Shown here one piece after another: positions 7,392 through 9,464 of a stretch of DNA of 9,464 nucleotides; within the stretch, counting starts at the first letter, position 1, and the number at the start of each line of letters is the position of its first letter. The translations under genes were made by a program, and so were the position numbers. The stretch comes from an uncultured Clostridia bacterium. Lineage in GTDB: Bacteria > Bacillota > Clostridia > Peptostreptococcales > Anaerovoracaceae. The DNA is taken from assembly GCA_934277495.1 (NCBI GenBank), contig CAKQUI010000091.1:1-9464 (forward strand), in the 5' to 3' direction. The notes under the pieces were generated by a model. The model worked only from the letters and a program-made list of their open reading frames with translations. It did not search any database and had not been told where the DNA came from.

Positions 7392-7750
7392 AAGGTGATT
7401 CGCTAGACAGAACGGAGCGGTGAGTTCCACTCCGACTGAAGCCGAGTAACTCTCGCATGTGACCTTCCGCAATTCGCAAGCTCATTGGGATAACGCACTT
7501 TCAGTGCTCCGACTCGCTTCGGTTGGAGACTTGTCCCGAAATCTCTGATTTCGTGGAAAGTCCCATGTGAGAGCCACAGGACTTTAGTCCGTGGTGGCTT
7601 ACCGCCACTGCTGTCGCATTTTCCGTGCCAGCTGAAGCTGGGGAAAATCCGCAGGTCTCCAAGCGTAGGAAAAGCCGTAGGGGCGAACGCAGTGAGCTGC
7701 TGTGAACGTTGAGACTCCGGAAATATCGAAAACGATATTTCCTACATAAT
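7392..7750 (+). mobile_element. Long copy of an ORF-less structured repeat element (possible IS200/IS605-superfamily, IscB/HEARO-like)
   Basis: This 359-bp segment contains no credible protein gene. Its first 78 bases (AAGGTGATTCGC...CCTTCCG) and last 35 bases (TCCGG...CATAAT) align without gaps to the short copy at 8960-9068, with 7 mismatches over 109 columns. The intervening 250 bp are unique to this copy. Subterminal hairpins lie near both ends: GGAGCGG/CCACTCC (7414-7433) at the left, and a 10-bp GGAAATATCG palindrome with an AAAA loop (7719-7742) at the right. The right boundary meets the A/T tract of the terminator at 7751. Removing the element would place that terminator 19 bases after the CoA-transferase stop, the usual spacing, which argues that it inserted there. 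Asymmetric end hairpins, no inverted terminal repeats and no visible target duplication recall IS200/IS605 elements. The strand given is that of the proposed RNA. The repeat is certain; the family is inference. Confidence 0.7.
7396..7719 (+). ncRNA. Predicted multi-branched structured RNA inside the long element (candidate omega-RNA/HEARO-like)
   Basis: The stretch can fold into a compact multi-stem structure on the plus strand. A long arm, 7450-7468 with 7555-7573, makes 17 of 19 pairs. It encloses GGGATAA/TTGTCCC (7487-7493/7531-7537), GCACT/AGTGC (7495-7507), TCCGACT/GGTTGGA (7508-7514/7521-7527) and GAAATC/GATTTC (7538-7552). Several of these use U-G pairs that exist only on plus. Then come CCAC-GGACT-TT-AGTCC-GTGG (7574-7594), a GTGGC/GCCAC hairpin (7594-7608), and ATTTTCC-CCAGC-TGAA-GCTGG-GGAAAAT (7618-7648). 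Last is a bulged stem closing 7654-7664 against 7707-7716. There are no open frames of note. CCACAGGACTTTAGTCCGTGG resembles the pseudopalindromes near right ends of IS605-type elements. It would be transcribed by read-through from the CoA-transferase gene. Stems were found by eye, and no covariance search was possible. Confidence 0.42.
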
Positions 7751-7794
7751 AAAAAAGCAGATGCGTGATAAATATATCATACATCTGCTTTTTT
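7751..7794. terminator. Bidirectional intrinsic terminator between CoA-transferase and DUF975 genes
   Basis: A perfect 13-bp inverted repeat, AAAAAAGCAGATG (7751-7763) with CATCTGCTTTTTT (7782-7794), continues after a two-base interruption into TGATA/TATCA around an AATA loop. The A6 and T6 ends give a U tract on either strand. It can therefore end the plus-strand CoA-transferase transcript and the minus-strand DUF975 transcript, whose stop is about 100 bases away. The long repeat element directly abuts it on the left. Confidence 0.92.
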
Positions 7795-7897
7795 AGTCCT
7801 GTATTATCCTGAAATAAATTTTATTTCTGCATACGACTGTCACAAGTTGCCTGGCAAATTCTTAACCATCAAACTAGTCCGGGAAATCCAGGCTTGA

Positions 7898-8758
7898 TCA
7901 CATATCGTCCCTATGCTCATCATGGAGGGCTGCAGCCTGCAGTGCCTCATGTGTAACAGGCGCCGGCTGTGTCTCCTTTATGAGATGTCCTGCAAGAATC
8001 TCATAAAAACCTGACTGTGTTGAATATATATATGCCGATACCGGTGCTGTAAATAATACGCCGATTATCGTTATGATCTCAGCTGTGACTCCGGTTAAAT
8101 TTGCGGCTGTAGCAATACTGCTCAGGATCGACGCCGGCAGAGCTGAAAGTATAGCCCATCCTATGAATGAAAATGTCATACAGAAATATTTCATTTTATT
8201 TCCGTTCATCATGGCCTTACTTTCATCCATACACTGCCTTATTCCCTTTGACGGGTCATCTGCCAGTATGAAAAATGCCTGGCTGTATCTTATCGATGCG
8301 ATTATTCCCGGCACTATCAGAAGAAGTGACCAGAGAAAAATGAACAGTGACTGGAACAGCATCAGTCCCAGCGCCTTGCCGAACTTTTCGAAGCCCAGGA
8401 ACAGATCTCCTGTATTGACTTTCTGCTTTCTGAACATAGCCAGGAAGAAAAGTGTTATTCCAAGATCGAAAGCACCTGTCACAACAATAGTGTATAAACC
8501 TGCCAGAACGGAATATTCAGGCATGCTGCTGTATATCGCATTATATGTATCCGACCCTACACTGTACATGATATCGGTGCCGTAAAGGTCTGCGATGTTC
8601 ACTCCGAAAACAGCGTTTAGTATCACCGGAGGAACATTCAGGCATATCAAATATACTATAGTAGTGATCACTGCCAGAGTCCATTTGCCGCTCAGTGCAT
8701 TGCGCCCAAGTGCTCGCAGATTCCTGCTGGGGTCAGTTATTATTATATTCGGTTTCAT
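7898..8758 (-). CDS. DUF975 family integral membrane protein
   Basis: The protein has 286 residues from the ATG at 8758-8756, which follows AGAGG seven bases upstream (AAGAGGTAAGATA). A longer in-frame ATG at 8875 lies upstream of the promoter boxes and is rejected as a start. The N-terminus MKPNIIITDPSRNLRALGRN is typical of DUF975 (PF06161). About five hydrophobic segments are visible (about 26-50, 83-108, 128-157, 189-214, 225-246). The conserved core is WSLLLIVPGIIASIRYSQA (143-161), followed by FFILADDPSKGIRQCMDES (162-180) and the MNGNKMKYFCMTFSFIGW segment (184-201). The tail is hydrophilic and rich in D/H. The family is widespread in Firmicutes with no settled function. The gene appears monocistronic, between its own promoter and the terminator at 7751-7794. 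Confidence 0.88.
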   Translation of the reverse strand: MKPNIIITDPSRNLRALGRNALSGKWTLAVITTIVYLICLNVPPVILNAVFGVNIADLYGTDIMYSVGSDTYNAIYSSMPEYSVLAGLYTIVVTGAFDLGITLFFLAMFRKQKVNTGDLFLGFEKFGKALGLMLFQSLFIFLWSLLLIVPGIIASIRYSQAFFILADDPSKGIRQCMDESKAMMNGNKMKYFCMTFSFIGWAILSALPASILSSIATAANLTGVTAEIITIIGVLFTAPVSAYIYSTQSGFYEILAGHLIKETQPAPVTHEALQAAALHDEHRDDM

Positions 8759-8802
8759 TATCTTACCTCTTTTCCTGCTTTTTTGTAACATATATACACT
8801 AT

Positions 8803-8832
8803 ATGATACTATAACAATGCTGTTATTGTCAA
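8803..8832 (-). promoter_or_regulatory. Promoter of the DUF975 gene with an inverted repeat in the spacer
   Basis: On the minus strand a consensus TTGACA (8832-8827) and TATCAT (8808-8803) are 18 bases apart. The spacer holds the inverted repeat ATAACA-ATGC-TGTTAT (8811-8826), which fills it almost completely. A repressor dimer bound there would block RNA polymerase, so it is a good operator candidate. The leader from there to the start codon is about 40 bases. Confidence 0.7.
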
Positions 8833-8959
8833 CCTGAGCATTATCATATGGCCGGATATGACATCGCTGCTGCAATCATATCCTTCATCAAAACACTTCA
8901 CAGATCATTCTAACTGTAAGCTTTAATGTGCATTGTTGCCTTTCTGTCCGAAGAACCGC

Positions 8960-9068
8960 AAGGTGATTCGCCAGACAGAACGGAGCGGTGATTTCCACTC
9001 CGGCTGAAGCCGGGTAACTCTCGCATGTGACTTTCCGGAAATATCAAAAACGATATTTCCTGCATAAT
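8960..9068 (+). mobile_element. Short (internally deleted) copy of the structured repeat element
   Basis: These 109 bp align end to end with the two termini of the long copy (7392-7469 plus 7716-7750), with 102 of 109 bases identical and in the same orientation. The missing 250 bp are bounded in the long copy by TCCG at 7466-7469 and 7716-7719, and the short copy keeps one TCCG (9034-9037). That is the mark of a deletion between microhomologies, or of a gain in the other direction. Both end hairpins remain: GGAGCGG/CCACTCC, CCGGC-TGAA-GCCGG, and the GGAAATATC palindrome. The right end abuts the U tract of the terminator at 9071-9096. Upstream of the element, 8833-8959 shows nothing recognisable. 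It looks like a MITE-like derivative that could be moved in trans. Confidence 0.72.
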
Positions 9069-9070
9069 AG

Positions 9071-9096
9071 AAAAACCCCGGTGGTGACCACCGGGG
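9071..9096 (-). terminator. Intrinsic terminator of the iron-dependent alcohol dehydrogenase gene
   Basis: CCCCGGTGG and CCACCGGGG form a perfect GC-rich stem of 9 bp with a TGA/TCA loop (9076-9096). On the minus strand it is followed by TTTTT (9075-9071). It begins about 20 bases past the stop of the minus-strand dehydrogenase gene. The short repeat element begins immediately beyond the T tract. Confidence 0.95.
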
Positions 9097-9116
9097 CTGC
9101 TGTTATGCACTTCTTA

Positions 9117-9464
9117 TTAATAAAGGTTTTCGAAGATTTCAGCGATTTCTGCTTCAGTGAATGGAACATAGTTGTTTCCGAGCAGTCTCTGCTGGTTTTC
9201 GATAGTTGACTTAGCAAATACTGCAACCTGATCCTTAGTCATGCCATACTCTCTGAGCGGTTTCTTCTCCAGGATCTTTCCTAAGAATTCGTCCAGAGCT
9301 GGGTAAACGTCAGCAGGATCACAACCTAATACGTCAGCGAACAGCTTGTTAGCCAGTTCGATCTTGCCCTTAGGCTGCTTTCTCATATACATCTTGAATA
9401 CTTCTGTGAAGCAGATGAAGTTAGCTTCACCGTGAGCGATGTGGAATGCTCCGCCGTGAGCATA
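9117..9464 (-). CDS. Iron-dependent alcohol dehydrogenase, probably 4-hydroxybutyrate dehydrogenase, C-terminal part
   Basis: The frame is open from the window edge to the TAA at 9119-9117 and gives 115 residues. The start codon lies outside the window; an internal Met at 9392 is not the start. It opens with YAHGGAFHIAHGEANFICF, the iron/NAD alcohol dehydrogenase (PF00465) segment whose HG-x-x-N includes a metal-ligand histidine. The tail NQQRLLGNNYVPFTEAEIAEIFENLY is of the kind seen in clostridial 4-hydroxybutyrate dehydrogenases, which interconvert succinate semialdehyde and 4-hydroxybutyrate with NAD(H). Family membership is firm and the substrate is inferred. Codon choice (GCT, GAA, AAC) is that of a well-expressed gene, like the gdhA fragment at the other end. 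A strong terminator follows. Confidence 0.8.
   Translation of the reverse strand, partial: YAHGGAFHIAHGEANFICFTEVFKMYMRKQPKGKIELANKLFADVLGCDPADVYPALDEFLGKILEKKPLREYGMTKDQVAVFAKSTIENQQRLLGNNYVPFTEAEIAEIFENLY

Noticed and set aside
7392..7750. Long element as a group II or group I intron
   Set aside because: No domain V-like GAGC...GTTC hairpin or group I core was seen, and it lies in intergenic DNA without an intron-encoded protein.
7599..7784. 61-codon minus-strand reading frame across the long element and terminator
   Set aside because: It runs through strong hairpins and the terminator, lacks a ribosome binding site, resembles no protein, and is absent from the short copy.
7812..7828. AT-only palindrome GAAATAA/TTATTTC
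   Set aside because: A weak AT stem next to a much stronger terminator; no role can be supported.
7849..7893. GCCTGG/CCAGGC inverted repeat downstream of the DUF975 stop
   Set aside because: A 6-bp stem with a 33-base loop and no U tract; likely chance.
8759..8875. Longer start (ATG at 8875) for the DUF975 protein
   Set aside because: The extension covers the TTGACA/TATCAT promoter and the ribosome binding site, and the extra residues do not fit the family; the ATG at 8758 has a proper AGAGG.
7392..9068. The two repeat copies as a CRISPR array or a transposon's paired inverted ends
   Set aside because: There are only two copies, they are in direct orientation, more than 1.2 kb apart with an ordinary gene between them, and each has both ends of its own.

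Overview
The window looks like chromosomal DNA of an anaerobic Clostridia-class Firmicute. The reasons are moderate-to-low GC, AGGAGG-type ribosome binding sites, intrinsic terminators with long U tracts, a coiled-coil FtsX-type permease, and butyrate/4-hydroxybutyrate-type CoA chemistry. A more exact placement (for example Anaerovoracaceae-like) is only a guess.

Layout: (1) 1-105, the 3' end of an NAD(P)-dependent glutamate dehydrogenase on + with its own terminator. (2) 198-4665, a three-gene minus-strand operon. It runs from an ABC ATPase, through a 980-residue FtsX-like permease with a long extracellular coiled coil, to an acyl-ACP thioesterase, and ends in a terminator at 198-230. (3) 4666-4886, a divergent intergenic region with a clear + promoter. 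(4) 4887-7372, + strand crotonase (crt) and a family I CoA-transferase, separated by a strong hairpin. (5) 7373-7897, no protein gene; it holds a 359-bp structured element and a bidirectional terminator. (6) 7898-8758, a minus-strand DUF975 membrane protein with a promoter that carries an inverted repeat. (7) 8960-9068, a second, shorter copy of the element. (8) 9117-9464, the 3' part of a minus-strand iron-dependent alcohol dehydrogenase resembling 4-hydroxybutyrate dehydrogenase, with its terminator.

Metabolic reading (inference): glutamate dehydrogenase, a 4-hydroxybutyrate-dehydrogenase-like enzyme, a CoA-transferase and a crotonase are the kinds of enzymes used when amino-acid carbon is fermented through 4-hydroxybutyryl/crotonyl-CoA to butyrate. 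The 4-hydroxybutyryl-CoA dehydratase and the reductive steps are not in the window.

Main discovery candidate: the two element copies (7392-7750 and 8960-9068) are about 94% identical where they align, lie in the same orientation, and each abut the T tract of a minus-strand intrinsic terminator at a TTTTYTA motif. The long copy holds an extra 250 bp able to fold into a multi-branched RNA; the short copy lacks exactly that part, between TCCG microhomologies. The ends carry one-strand hairpins whose differences keep pairing. I interpret the family as an ORF-less IS200/IS605-superfamily element, possibly of the IscB/HEARO omega-RNA type, that inserts into terminators. The repeats, target motif and folds are seen in the sequence; the family assignment is inference.
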